In this document: positions 50,279 to 60,118 of the stretch, piece after piece
Position numbering within the stretch: the first letter of the stretch is position 1
Layout: every line of letters starts with the position of its first letter
Assembly: GCA_023091735.1 (NCBI GenBank)
Contig: JALKBU010000078.1
Coordinates: forward strand, 1 to 64,000
Length of the DNA: 64,000 nt
Source of the DNA: Trichomonas tenax
Taxonomy: Eukaryota > Parabasalia > Trichomonadida > Trichomonadidae
Reading direction: 5' to 3'
Notes under the pieces: generated by a model
Databases searched by the model: none
What the model saw: the letters and a program-made list of their open reading frames with translations, nothing else
What the model was told of the DNA's origin: nothing
Position numbers and translations under genes: made by a program

Positions 50279-51709
50279 TTAGCGATAGTTCGTCTTTGGT
50301 GTGATAACAGGTGACTTTCTATTCCTTGCAAGTGCTGATGAGCCTCGAGACATTGAAAGAGAGCTCTGTGGCCTGTATTGCATAGGAAGTTCTTCTCTTT
50401 TTGACTTCATTGTGGATCTGTCAACAGGAGTCTGTGCTGCCGTTCTAACGGCCTTAATAGACTCCTTTCTGCTGACTCTATTTGTTGTGTATCCATATGT
50501 TGGATTTGGTGGAAGGCCCTTCTTTTCGAGATTATTTACCAATGTCCTGTAATGCTCCAATCTCTTGACTCTTCCTTGCATATCTTTGTCACGATGTATC
50601 AACATCTGGTTTCTCCTTTCTGTGACCCATTGCGCGAACAGCTCCAGTTGTCTGTTGTGTTTGAGAATGATGTTTTCGCGTTGGAAAGCTAAGTCCTCTT
50701 GAAGTTTTTCGAGCTGCGCGGCATCTTCGATTTTTTCGAGTTTATCGGCTGTTCTTTTGATCTTTTGCGCCTCTTTGTACTGTTGGTTACGTGCTAAAGA
50801 AGCTTCCTTCTTTCTAAGAAGAATGTATTCAACTGAATGTTTGTGATATTTTCCAGGAAGACTTTCAGGAAGGTTGTTATCGAAATCTTCGAGCTCTTTT
50901 GTGTGTTGTGCCTTCAACTGATTCTTCTTTTCCTCAATAACTTCTTCAAACTGACGGAATTCTTCATTCCATTTTTCATCTAACTCTTCAAGTGCAGTTA
51001 AAGCGTCTGCCTCCTTATTCACGTAATCTGTAAATGTATTCACGCATTGTTTCGAAAATCCAGCGATATCTGCTGCTTTATTGCAATTTGCGATTAAAAT
51101 TCTGTAATTTTCGGCTTCTTGATATTTCTTTTTGTTGTTTGCATCGATACGTAAATTAGTGAGTCTTTTGACAACTTCGTTTAACATATCTTGATCGAAG
51201 TCTTCTGCATTTGCGCCATCAATAATTAAGTCTACTGCTGCTTGAACATCTTCTTCGTTTATGTTGGAATTCTGTTGTTCTTCCAGTCCGTTGGCCGATG
51301 ATGCATTAGAATAGAGATTTAGAGGCTCTAACGGCCGAGAATTTTGTTGTTCAATTTCTTTTTTAGTATTTTCCTGTTTTTCTTGTTCAGCCGTTTGAGA
51401 TTCCATTTCTTTCATCTCTACAGGCTCCTGTTCATCTTTTACTTGAATGTATTCTTCTTCGTTATTTTTAACTTCTTTAAGAGTTTCTATAGGTTTGGCA
51501 TCGTCTTCGACATGGACATCCAAATCTCCATCGTTATCTTTGTCTAATGTCTGCTTAATTATGTTTATGTGAAGAGGATTTTCATCATCTTCGTCATTTT
51601 CTGGCTCATTTTCGATAGTTTCCTTCTCGTTTTTCGCTTCCTCTTCGTTGTCAATGAAGTCGTCGAAGGATTCATTCGTTTTCTCTTCTTGTGGAGCTTC
51701 AGCCGACAT
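50279..51709 (-). CDS. Coiled-coil protein, probably cytoskeletal
   Basis: A 476-residue protein starting at ATG 51709 (MSAEAPQEEK); the frame extends upstream only from a TTG. Residues ~1-150 are acidic and disordered (Glu, Asp, Asn). About 150-400 form coiled coils, including LNEVVKRLTNLRIDANNKKKYQEAENYRILIANCN, ELDEKWNEEFRQFEEVIEEKKNQ and KIKRTADKLEKIEDAAQLEK. The C-terminal ~80 residues are basic and Ser/Arg/Pro-rich (TTNRVSRKESIKAVRTAA, RPQSSLSMSRGSSALARNRK), suited to binding microtubules or filaments. I know of similar paralogous proteins in trichomonads but no assigned function; a role in the axostyle or related cytoskeleton is a guess. A TCATTTA initiator lies 36 nt upstream. Confidence 0.8.
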   Translation of the reverse strand: MSAEAPQEEKTNESFDDFIDNEEEAKNEKETIENEPENDEDDENPLHINIIKQTLDKDNDGDLDVHVEDDAKPIETLKEVKNNEEEYIQVKDEQEPVEMKEMESQTAEQEKQENTKKEIEQQNSRPLEPLNLYSNASSANGLEEQQNSNINEEDVQAAVDLIIDGANAEDFDQDMLNEVVKRLTNLRIDANNKKKYQEAENYRILIANCNKAADIAGFSKQCVNTFTDYVNKEADALTALEELDEKWNEEFRQFEEVIEEKKNQLKAQHTKELEDFDNNLPESLPGKYHKHSVEYILLRKKEASLARNQQYKEAQKIKRTADKLEKIEDAAQLEKLQEDLAFQRENIILKHNRQLELFAQWVTERRNQMLIHRDKDMQGRVKRLEHYRTLVNNLEKKGLPPNPTYGYTTNRVSRKESIKAVRTAAQTPVDRSTMKSKREELPMQYRPQSSLSMSRGSSALARNRKSPVITPKTNYR

Positions 51710-51740
51710 TTTGTAAAAAATAACAAACAAAATTTTTTTA

Positions 51741-51747
51741 TAAATGA
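51741..51747 (-). promoter_or_regulatory. Probable initiator of the coiled-coil gene
   Basis: Minus-strand TCATTTA fits TCAYWWW and lies 36 nt before the ATG at 51709. Confidence 0.4.
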
Positions 51748-53570
51748 TTTTTTATTGTTTTGCAGATGTGCTTTTGTGAGCTGTGTTCGAATTTCACATC
51801 AAAATCATCCAAAAATGTATAAAAACTTTTATGTCTTTATTTATTGTTTTTTTAGATATTCCATATGACATAGTGCTTATATTTTAAGTTTGAAAGAAAA
51901 AGAATAAAATTTCAAAATTGCGTAATTTCGAAAAGTTGCTTTTGGCGGTCTATATTTTGGGGCTGTAATTTCTGCAACATGTACATTATCAGGATTATGC
52001 TTGCAACTATTAAAATTTAACTATTACTGATGAAGAAAAATATAAATAGGATTAAGGATGCTAAAATGGTCACTTTTTGCATAAAAAAATACACTTTTGC
52101 TCCTCGCGCCTCAATTTTGGTTGAGATCCATCAATCATCAAAGTATTATTAAGGCCCGATTTGCATGTAAAAGTGACAATTCACCTTAAATTTTTTGATG
52201 ATTTTTCCTTCTAATTTAATATGGGAGAAAACATCAAAATTTGTTAAAAAACAATCTTTGCTTAAAATGATTATTATCAAATTTGGAATCTAACTGTAAA
52301 GGAAAGAGGCTTTAGTTCCTTAATTTTTTTTGAAAATTAGATTTGGAATTAACATATTAAGTAGAGTTTTAGAGAGTTATGTTGCTTTATTAGTTAATAG
52401 TACATGTATGCATGATATTACACAACATTATGGCAAATTTGATTTCATATTAGTAAAATTGAATTCATCGACTTCTTGAAAAACAAAAATTAAAATAATC
52501 AAATCAACATGTTTAAAACAACAATATATAATCTTAGTTTTTCCTCATTTAAATAAGATTTGATAGAAAACCGACTTTTCTTAATGTCAAACAAATAACA
52601 TAGCCAATTTAAGTGAAATTATTTATAAATGCGAATATTTCAACAATGTTAGTTTTATTACAAGATTCTCATTTTGATGTATAAATAACTGAGACTAAAT
52701 CACTCAATAAATACATTATTTCTGGATTGTTGTTAGTAGTACTGCTCCTTTGAAAATGATAAAACGCCGTGTTCAGTGTTTAAATACAGCGAAAACTGTC
52801 CCCTAAAATAAGGTTATCAATAATGGAGACTTTATTGCTTCATATCTCGGGATACTGTTTAGACTTACGATCCATGCATACATTGTTCCTATATGCATAT
52901 AGATGCTATGCCCAAAGTTTCAACCCAAAATGTTTTGAAAATAAAGAGTTCCACACCTTGTATGTACCCACTGAAATAAGCATAGAAGGCAAAAATTCCG
53001 ACTTCTGAATGCTCATTTTGTATATTCATATCGGATTATCTTATGAAAAACTAGCTGAACATTGAATAAATTATTGTTTTTCTATTTTTATTAGCAAAAC
53101 AATGTTGAGAGTTAGCAAGCTTACAGTTAGTATCTAAATGGCATAATACATTCGTAAGAGCTCACGTAGAAACATTTTAATTTTTGAAAAAGTTTATTCC
53201 TCATAAATAAATGATTTTTGTTGATAAAATAGATAAAACACATTAACCAAATGTGTTTTGTGTGCTTATTTTGGCATAAATGTCCTTTACAGACATATCA
53301 CTTTATCATGCAAGTCTCGGCTTTTTCAGCATATTTCAACCTTCTGTTTCTCAGGTAAATAATAGGAATTAGAAGATATCTCCTATGTATACCCCGATCC
53401 AAAAATCTAGTTGTTAGCAAACAAAGAAAATCATGAAAATACCGATCAGGTAGGGCTGTGCGAGATAAGGTTAAAATAATTCATCAGAACTCGAATTTTG
53501 CGAATTTTTTGAGTTGGAAAAATATTGAAATTATCAAAATCTGATACCTTAGACATCTAGCATATACATA
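51748..53570. other. Intergenic, about 1.8 kb, no gene seen
   Basis: AT-rich. The only frame over 60 codons (52823-53008) has no family resemblance and no initiator. No repeat or RNA gene recognised. Confidence 0.5.
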
Positions 53571-53578
53571 GAAGTAGC

Positions 53579-53809
53579 ATGGGATATAAAATTTTTTTAT
53601 TCAAATTCACGCCAGGTTTCTCTAAGCTTCGCGCAAAAGTAAAAGTTTTAAAATTAATCCTTGAGCACCTTATTACTTTTCCAGGAATTGATGTTAATGC
53701 CAAATTCCAAAGACAAATACTCCACTCAATGTTGCACTTAATTCTGAAATTAGGAAGTTACTTAAAAAGCACGGCACCAAATAAATCATTCAAAGTGAAG
53801 AGTATTTTT
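53579..53809 (+). pseudogene. 3' end of an ankyrin gene
   Basis: The frame reads VKVLKLILEHLITFPGIDVNAKFQRQ. After a one-base shift near 53720 it reads TPLNVALNSEIRKLLKKHGTK and stops at TAA 53807. GIDVNAK and TPL..A...EI.KLLKKHG are the standard last ankyrin repeat and C-terminus of the trichomonad family. Everything upstream is gone. Confidence 0.55.
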
Positions 53810-53834
53810 TAAATATATTATATTAAAGAAGAAT

Positions 53835-53841
53835 TCATTTC
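53835..53841 (+). promoter_or_regulatory. Probable initiator of the MFS transporter gene
   Basis: TCATTTC is a 6/7 match to TCAYWWW, 21 nt before ATG 53858. It is the reason for preferring that start over the internal ATG at 53963. Confidence 0.35.
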
Positions 53842-53857
53842 ATTGCTTTCAATCTGA

Positions 53858-55375
53858 ATGCTAATCAAAAACACCGAAATTAAATCACATAGCAAATCTT
53901 GCAACGATTTTGCAAAAATTTTCACCAAAATTTTAGTCAATACAAAACATAACCTTAAATCAATGCGTGAGGAAAGTTCCGCACCATCATTGAGCGGCTT
54001 TGGCTCTGATCAACCCCGTTTTGCGACAATCGTCGAAACAAAGCGCGAACTTTCGATCATAAGAATTATAGCAATCACTGCTTCGATTTTGGGTTATCAA
54101 TTATCATATTCTTGCAATTTTTCTATTACAACACCTATAATTGGCAGACTGAGAATGGCAAGTTACATGAAGCCTATTGTTTGGTGCATTGTTCCAATCT
54201 GTGATCTTTTAGTTCAGACATCTGTTGGATATTTTAGCGACAAGTGCCATTCCAAGCTTGGAAGACGCAGACCTTTCATTATTACAGGCGGTGTTGGCCT
54301 TGTTGTCAGCGTTCTTGGTATTTTCTTCTGCGAAACACTCGGAAATTTGATTTCAAAGAAATATTTTCGCACATTTGCTCAAATAATATTCATCATCGCT
54401 TTTACTACAATGAATATATCGTTAAATACAATCCAATGTCCTAGCAGAGCTTTAATTGCCGATTTATTACCTGACCATCAAAAAGTTATTGGTTTGACCA
54501 TTGCTTCCATTATGAATGGTCTTGGTGCCATTATAGTCAATCTTATAGGTGGTTTTTCGCTTTATAAGTTCACAAAATTCTCGAATGAAAACTTTTTATT
54601 CATTATTGGAATTATTTCAGCCTGCATTACAATTCTCATCACAACTCTTTGCGCGCCAGAGAAGCAGTTCAATATCGTTACTGAACATAAAAATATGTGG
54701 GTTGAACTTTATAATTCATTCAGATATGCTCCACCTGTTGTTATGCGTGCTGCAATCAGTTTTGGTTTAGCGTGGGCAGCTGTTTTCACATTTTTCGTCG
54801 AAATCACAAATTATTTTGGTTTGATTATTTTTGATGGAGAATCTTCTGATGCTGATCCTGTTGCTCATCAGAGGTACGTTGATGGTGTCAACTTTGGAAT
54901 GCTTACACTCGCGATTATGTACACTGTTTCGTTATTGTATGGATTTGTTCAGCCAAAGATTGTGAAGCTAATAGGCTATAAACTTTGCTTCACAATTTCA
55001 ATGTTTATAGCTGTCGCTGTGTATATTGCATTTAATTTTATTTCAAACAAATGGGCTTTGCTTGCTATTTTTAGTGTTATTGGAATCCCATACTTGATTT
55101 TATGCTCAATTCCATTTACAATTGTTTCCATGTCTGTTCATGAAAAAGATATGGGAAAGAATTTTGCTGTTGTCAACTCTTTTGGCTGTTTCGGCCAACA
55201 GGCCGCCAATGTTCTCATTGTTTATGGTGTGTCTGCAGCTCTTCCTGGAAGATCGAATCTTTTAATTGCTTTAGGATCTGTTTTCGCATTTGCAACAGGT
55301 GTTTTTGCTCATTTCCTTATCGTTCCTGAAGATAAAGTTGAGCAGAAACTCAATCCACAGCCACTTCTTGGTTAA
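53858..55375 (+). CDS. MFS sugar transporter of the sucrose-transporter/SLC45 (GPH) type
   Basis: A 505-residue membrane protein with about 12 hydrophobic helices. Helix 1 text LGYQLSYSCNFSITTPIIGRL followed by WCIVPICDLLVQTSVGYFSD and GRRRPFIITGG (about residue 135) is the pattern of plant sucrose H+ symporters and animal SLC45 (LQ.SLLTPY...P.....W..GP..G...QP.VG..SD....GRRRP). PSRALIADLLPDHQK in the fourth/fifth helix region is also typical. Such proteins bring disaccharides or hexoses in with protons, here probably at the plasma or lysosomal membrane. A second possible start is ATG 53963 (MREESSAPSLSG); the first 35 residues are Lys/Asn-rich and may be untranslated. Stop TAA. Confidence 0.9.
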   Translation: MLIKNTEIKSHSKSCNDFAKIFTKILVNTKHNLKSMREESSAPSLSGFGSDQPRFATIVETKRELSIIRIIAITASILGYQLSYSCNFSITTPIIGRLRMASYMKPIVWCIVPICDLLVQTSVGYFSDKCHSKLGRRRPFIITGGVGLVVSVLGIFFCETLGNLISKKYFRTFAQIIFIIAFTTMNISLNTIQCPSRALIADLLPDHQKVIGLTIASIMNGLGAIIVNLIGGFSLYKFTKFSNENFLFIIGIISACITILITTLCAPEKQFNIVTEHKNMWVELYNSFRYAPPVVMRAAISFGLAWAAVFTFFVEITNYFGLIIFDGESSDADPVAHQRYVDGVNFGMLTLAIMYTVSLLYGFVQPKIVKLIGYKLCFTISMFIAVAVYIAFNFISNKWALLAIFSVIGIPYLILCSIPFTIVSMSVHEKDMGKNFAVVNSFGCFGQQAANVLIVYGVSAALPGRSNLLIALGSVFAFATGVFAHFLIVPEDKVEQKLNPQPLLG

Positions 55376-56639
55376 TTTTTTTATATTTTGTTTTCTTTCT
55401 ATCAAATAAAGTATAAATAGATATATTATGTTAAAGTAATAAAGTTTTGTAATGTGTTTTGATACATTACACATCATAATTCATGAATATAATCGAAAAT
55501 CTGATCAATAAAACTCTAATTAGCTTAAATTGTCATTAAATATTGCAATGCAAGAGTATGTGTAATTATTTTGATTGTCCTTTCAAGAGTCTTTTCGATA
55601 TTATTGACAAAATAAATAAATTTGATAAATTCATGAATTGAGCGATCAGCTGATGCAGATTTGAATAAAACCTCATCGGTATTTTGTAGTTTTGTTCGTA
55701 AAGTCGAAATTTAACTGTTATCGATATGAAATTAATTTTTTCAAATGAGAGTGACATGTTTTCCCATTCTCAAATTGTCCAATCAGTTATGGGAAAATCA
55801 CCCATATGCTCAATCGTGTTCCAAGTGGGGTTTTGCGGGAAGATTTGAACAATATTTAGGTTAAAACTCGCTAAAATCAGGCATCGACGATCGGTTGCTA
55901 CTTTAGAACTTCCAAACACGCAAATCATAGACCAAAACAAGTTCCAAGCCACATTTCAACAAATAGCAAAAATTTGCAAATCATTAAAATTTTGTAAAGA
56001 ATTTGCAATTTCATAATTTTTAATATCTACATAGTATATAGATTTCGAATTTACTATTATTTTGTTAATAATCAAATTGAACGTGAAAATCATTAATACA
56101 TATAGAGTTTATTGGTAAATTTTGAAGAAACGATCTTCTTATCAATTAAGTCAATATAGGTGTCTATCGTCATCGCTATCGTTCTGAATATTGGAAATCA
56201 AATAGGTTGAACATATAGCTTAATCATGCCATATAGAATATGTTGATAAAAAAGATTTCAAAAAACTTTAATAATCGCTGAGATAAAAAATGTAAAACAT
56301 CAAAGTGTGATTGTAGATCCTTTGAAGCATGAGAAAACTATCTAGCTACTTGATCTGGCTGTAAAGTGTGATTCTCAGTATCTAAAGCGCTTTGATAATA
56401 ATTGTCAATTATAAAAACTGCATATTGCAGCATAAAACATGCATTCATGATATCATGTATGTTAGTATGAGATTGTGTGAAGAACATTGTTGGGAAAATT
56501 CGGTTTTTTTGACCAAATCTTATAGTAATTTTCATAAAACTAATAAGGTAAGAGAATTGAAATTAAATAGTGAATTTATGTGTTTTGACTGAGTAATGCT
56601 GAACTAAAAGCCTCAAATTACTATTGTTGAAAAATATTA
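55376..56639. other. Intergenic, with a possible coding relic
   Basis: About 1.25 kb, mostly AT-rich. At 55770-55952 the minus strand has a 60-codon frame (MAWNLFWSMICVFGSSKVAT, DRRCLILASFNLNIVQIFPQ) in a locally GC-richer patch; it might be a gene or transposon fragment, but no family is recognised. Confidence 0.4.
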
Positions 56640-57860
56640 CGCATTTATTGGACGTCGTATAGATAATTATGCCCGATTGCGACAATTGGGTCGATTTTTA
56701 TATGCTTTTGACGCATTTTGGGTTGCCAAAATAATTTGGAATATTGTATGATTATCTCCGGAGACCGAGATTTTCGAGAGAACCGCGATAAATTGGAATA
56801 TTCGAACACCGATGGGGAAGTCGGCCCCCGGAAGCCAATATTTGGTGAAGTCGAGACAGAGCGATACCGACAATTGTAGCAATTTTGAGAAGAATTGAGT
56901 GGAAAATAATCAGCGATGATTAAGGTTATTTTCGCTGCCGATATAATAACCTTAACCATCTGGATATTAGTGACGAACTTTTTTTGATTTATTGTTAAGC
57001 AGATATAAAATGTTTCATGTTTTATAATATAACTTCTGTAAAAATCATAAATTTTGATACGAAATTTGCAAAAAGAACTGAAAGAAATCAAAATTGTTAT
57101 TGTACAAAACAGGGCATGTTGCCTAAATTAACGGGGAGCAAGCGTAAGTATGCGGCACTTGCGCATTTCCCAATGGCGTGTTTTTTTGGACATACGCAAA
57201 ACCGTTACGCACTTGCGATTTGTAAAATAAAAATAATTTTTTTATTATAGGCAGACAAAGTTAAAATGGAAGTTTCATTAATCGGTAAATATACTTCATA
57301 ATAGCTCTTGCCATAGAATCAGTCATAAAATATATTACTTTCCTATCAATAATCTATAGTGCGTGTTCAATTTTAAAACTCACTGAATTTTTTGCATGGT
57401 GCGTATAATTGATAGTACGCACAGGCCAAATAAGTTCTTAAAATCAACCAGACCTTTTCAATTTTATATTGCCTACAAAGTGTGCGTACTCAGAATTATG
57501 CGCACTTAAGAATTTTGTGCATATTCAAATATTTTTTTTTGCTGCAAAATAGCTATATTGATTTTGCTGCATCTAAAATATATCAAAGGATTCAAATAAA
57601 AAATGTGACATTCAATTCTGTTTTGGTGGATGATTTTACAGGGGTGGGTTTGGGAGGAGCGAAGCCCCTCCAATAGAGCGTTCAGCAAAGCGGCACGCGA
57701 GGAAAATTTGCGTATTGAGTAAAAAATAACGTCCTTTGCGTATAACCCCTGCATGCTTAGCGATGTGGAGCGATCTAAGAATTGAGAATCGGGGACAATA
57801 ATCGCTTCAAAAGGCCTATCGTTTACACCTATATAAGTCAAAATTCGATTCTAGCCTTTC
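56640..57860. mobile_element. Possible mobile-element relic: CpG-rich patch with hairpins and repeated GTGCGTA/TACGCAC sites
   Basis: CpG dinucleotides are more frequent than in flanking DNA. An 11-bp perfect inverted repeat TTAAGGTTATT/AATAACCTTAA lies at 56920-56955. GTGCGTA/TACGCAC form an inverted repeat at 57399-57422, with further GTGCGTA or TGCGCAC/TACGCAC copies near 57175-57215 and 57480-57510. Near 57649-57670, GGAGGAGC-GAA-GCCCCTCC makes a GC-rich hairpin. Frames on both strands are short and not clearly coding. I infer an old transposon or repeat; no transposase and no paired termini were found. Confidence 0.3.
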
Positions 57861-58369
57861 CCTGTCGGATTTTTCCTTTTTTCATTTAGTTGATCATTTT
57901 TTGTAATCAGTATGTTGAGCGATGAATAACCTTCTTTTCGTTTGTGCTTTATAACTGGTGCCACCTATCTCGAATTTTTCAAATATATGCTTTATAATAG
58001 TTGTCACCCATCATAAAAATGTTTAAATTATCATATTTATTCATATATTTTAGATATAAATTTCAATATGATATTTTCCATTTTTTTTTTGACAATTTTC
58101 ATTTTACATGAAATGTCACATTTTTTAAAATATGACAATCCGACACTTTACACTTTGGTTCTTTGACAAGCAAAACACACTCATTTGCAGAATGAAATAT
58201 AGATGTTAAAAATATGATTTTGGCCAAAATTGAAAGAAACATAAACAAAACCCAAAAAATGCGAAATCATTTATCAAAACATAATAAAGCCAATGTAAAT
58301 TTTTAAAAAAATCGAAAGTTCTCAAATTGATTTTTGAAAGTTTTCCGGTACAACATTCATTTTTCAAAA
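57861..58369. other. Intergenic, nothing recognised
   Basis: About 500 AT-rich bases upstream of the Myb pseudogene. Confidence 0.45.
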
Positions 58370-58870
58370 ATGAAATACTGGGACAACGAAGAGTGCAAAC
58401 ATAGGCACAACAAGTGGACGCCCGCTGAGAACTAAATGCTGACTGATATACTCAAAGAAATGGAAGAAATATATTGGAATATTGTATCAAAAAAGATGAA
58501 AAACAGAAATGTTAGACAATGCAAGGAAAAATGGACGTATTATCTTTGCCCTTAAGTAAACAATGGTGTTTGGTCGGTAGAAGAAGATAAACTATTATTA
58601 GAAAAAGTTCAAGAGATATGAACTAAATGGATGCAAATAGCCAAGTTCTTCAAAGGCAGAACAAACACCAACTGCAAAAATAGATGGTTAGCAATCCAAA
58701 GAGAAATTAACAGAAAAGGAATTCAATTTCAGCCAATACAGCCTCCACCATATGATTCATTCGCTTTTATGCATAGCATCGACGAGAAATTCTTCTACCA
58801 ATACGACATTGATCCTTATGGAATGATGTTTAATTTATCGAATGGAATTCCCTTTCTCGATTTGTTTTGA
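58370..58870 (+). pseudogene. R2R3 Myb pseudogene with three in-frame stops
   Basis: A single 167-codon frame from ATG 58370 to TGA 58868 encodes two Myb repeats. The first reads HNKWTPAEN-stop-MLTDILKEMEE..YWNIVSKKMKNRNVRQCKEKWTYYLCP. The second reads VNNGVWSVEEDKLLLEKVQEI-stop-TKWMQIAKFFKGRTNTNCKNRW. A Pro/Tyr/Phe-rich tail ends FLDLF. The internal stops are TAA 58433, TAA 58553 (between repeats) and TGA 58619, the last where trichomonad Mybs have Gly (EYG/EIG-T/P-KW), so a GGA to TGA change is likely. There is not one frameshift in 500 bp. Conserved Trp residues of both repeats are intact. Confidence 0.82.
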
Positions 58871-59183
58871 ATAGATTTCACTCATTGTATTATTTCTTAT
58901 TCACCTCATAAATTCACCCCTTTCATATTTTGATTTTAATTAATATATATCACATCGAAATTGACAAATTTAATCAATAGCACATTGACATCATCATAAA
59001 GATTCTTAATTCAATATGTGTTATAAGTGATAAATATGTTATTAAACGAAATATTTCCTAAATTATAAATATTTTTATCTAACTTGTCATAACTCAATAG
59101 AAAAGCGATAAATACACATGCACATTGCAGACGTATATGAATTATGAATTTTGGGGGCATTTTTGAAATTTTTTTGAATTATT
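58871..59183. other. Intergenic, nothing recognised
   Basis: About 310 AT-rich bases between convergent genes. Confidence 0.45.
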
Positions 59184-59750
59184 TTATAATGAAAGAGCGT
59201 ATTGGACGATATGTAATATCTCTGGGATTTGCTTGTCAGTAAAGTGGTGGTATCCATTAACTTGATGAAATTCGAAGTTTGGATAATCTTTTAATTGATT
59301 TAAGATAAAATCTCTGTGTGTATGGTTGACAGAAGGATCATCTAAACTGTAGAGCATCTTTATTGGGAGCTTAAGTCCTTTAATTACGTCCCAATTAATT
59401 TTATTCTCGAGAAATTCTAAAATGAGCTTGTTATCGTAATATGTTACTGGTGCAATAAGAATAACAGCGATAAGTTTGTTGTTCTTGTAAAAAGAATCAC
59501 TAAGTTTTTTCAAAGTGAAGTATCCCCCAAGAGAATGGCCAACAATAATGAGTCTATCGTATTCAAATGATTCCAAGAACTGCAAGAACATGTCATTCCA
59601 TTCTTTATAGTTTGGATGGCATGAATCTGGAAAAGTTGGATTCAAAACAAGTGTTTCATCATTCTCTAGTTGCTGAGTAAGCCACGGATGCCAGATTTGA
59701 TCTCCACCACCTGTGTATCCATGGATTTGGAAAACAAGAGTTTTTACCAT
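59184..59750 (-). CDS. Small serine hydrolase of the RBBP9/YdeN type
   Basis: A 188-residue alpha/beta hydrolase, the usual size of RBBP9-like proteins. The start is taken at ATG 59750 (MVKTLVFQIHGYTGGG) because a TCACTTT initiator sits 15 nt upstream; the frame is open to 59888, but that extension is hydrophobic and AT-rich and would contain the initiator. The oxyanion-side motif is HGYTGGG, followed by IWHPWL. The nucleophile is Ser73 in GHSLGG, the acid lies in LYSLDDPSV and the His in NGYHHFTD. Substrate is unknown; relatives hydrolyse small esters or peptide bonds. Cytosolic. The stop is TAA followed by AA. Confidence 0.88.
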   Translation of the reverse strand: MVKTLVFQIHGYTGGGDQIWHPWLTQQLENDETLVLNPTFPDSCHPNYKEWNDMFLQFLESFEYDRLIIVGHSLGGYFTLKKLSDSFYKNNKLIAVILIAPVTYYDNKLILEFLENKINWDVIKGLKLPIKMLYSLDDPSVNHTHRDFILNQLKDYPNFEFHQVNGYHHFTDKQIPEILHIVQYALSL

Positions 59751-59760
59751 GAAAAAATAA

Positions 59761-59767
59761 AAAGTGA
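59761..59767 (-). promoter_or_regulatory. Initiator of the serine hydrolase gene
   Basis: Minus-strand TCACTTT; +1 A at 59765 is 15 nt before ATG 59750. A second TCACTTT lies about 23 bp further upstream. Confidence 0.6.
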
Positions 59768-60118
59768 CGTTCTTCAGGATGAAAAGTGACAATTTGTGTC
59801 TTTTATGTTGCAAACTTTGTACACATATTAAGCAGCTTAAAAAAATAACAAAATGCATCATTAAATTTTGATTCCTATTAATATTCAATGAGATTCAAAA
59901 CAAAATTCACTATAAAAATCAATTTAATCGGATATATACATTTTGCTATATATTTTAACTTCTTTTTGACTTCAAATATCTTGTTAATTTCAAAATACCC
60001 TCTAAATTTATTTATTGATAATATATTCTTTTAAACTAGACAGTTTAATCTTATCAATAGTATGGCAAAATGGATTTAAAAGATTTGAGTGTTGATAGAG
60101 AGAAAACAAACAAATTTT
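59768..60118. other. Intergenic, nothing recognised
   Basis: About 350 AT-rich bases between two minus-strand genes. Confidence 0.45.

Noticed and set aside
56645..57091. 148-codon minus-strand frame in the CpG-rich island
   Set aside because: Composition is irregular, other frames there are equally open, and no family is visible; treated as part of the possible mobile-element relic.
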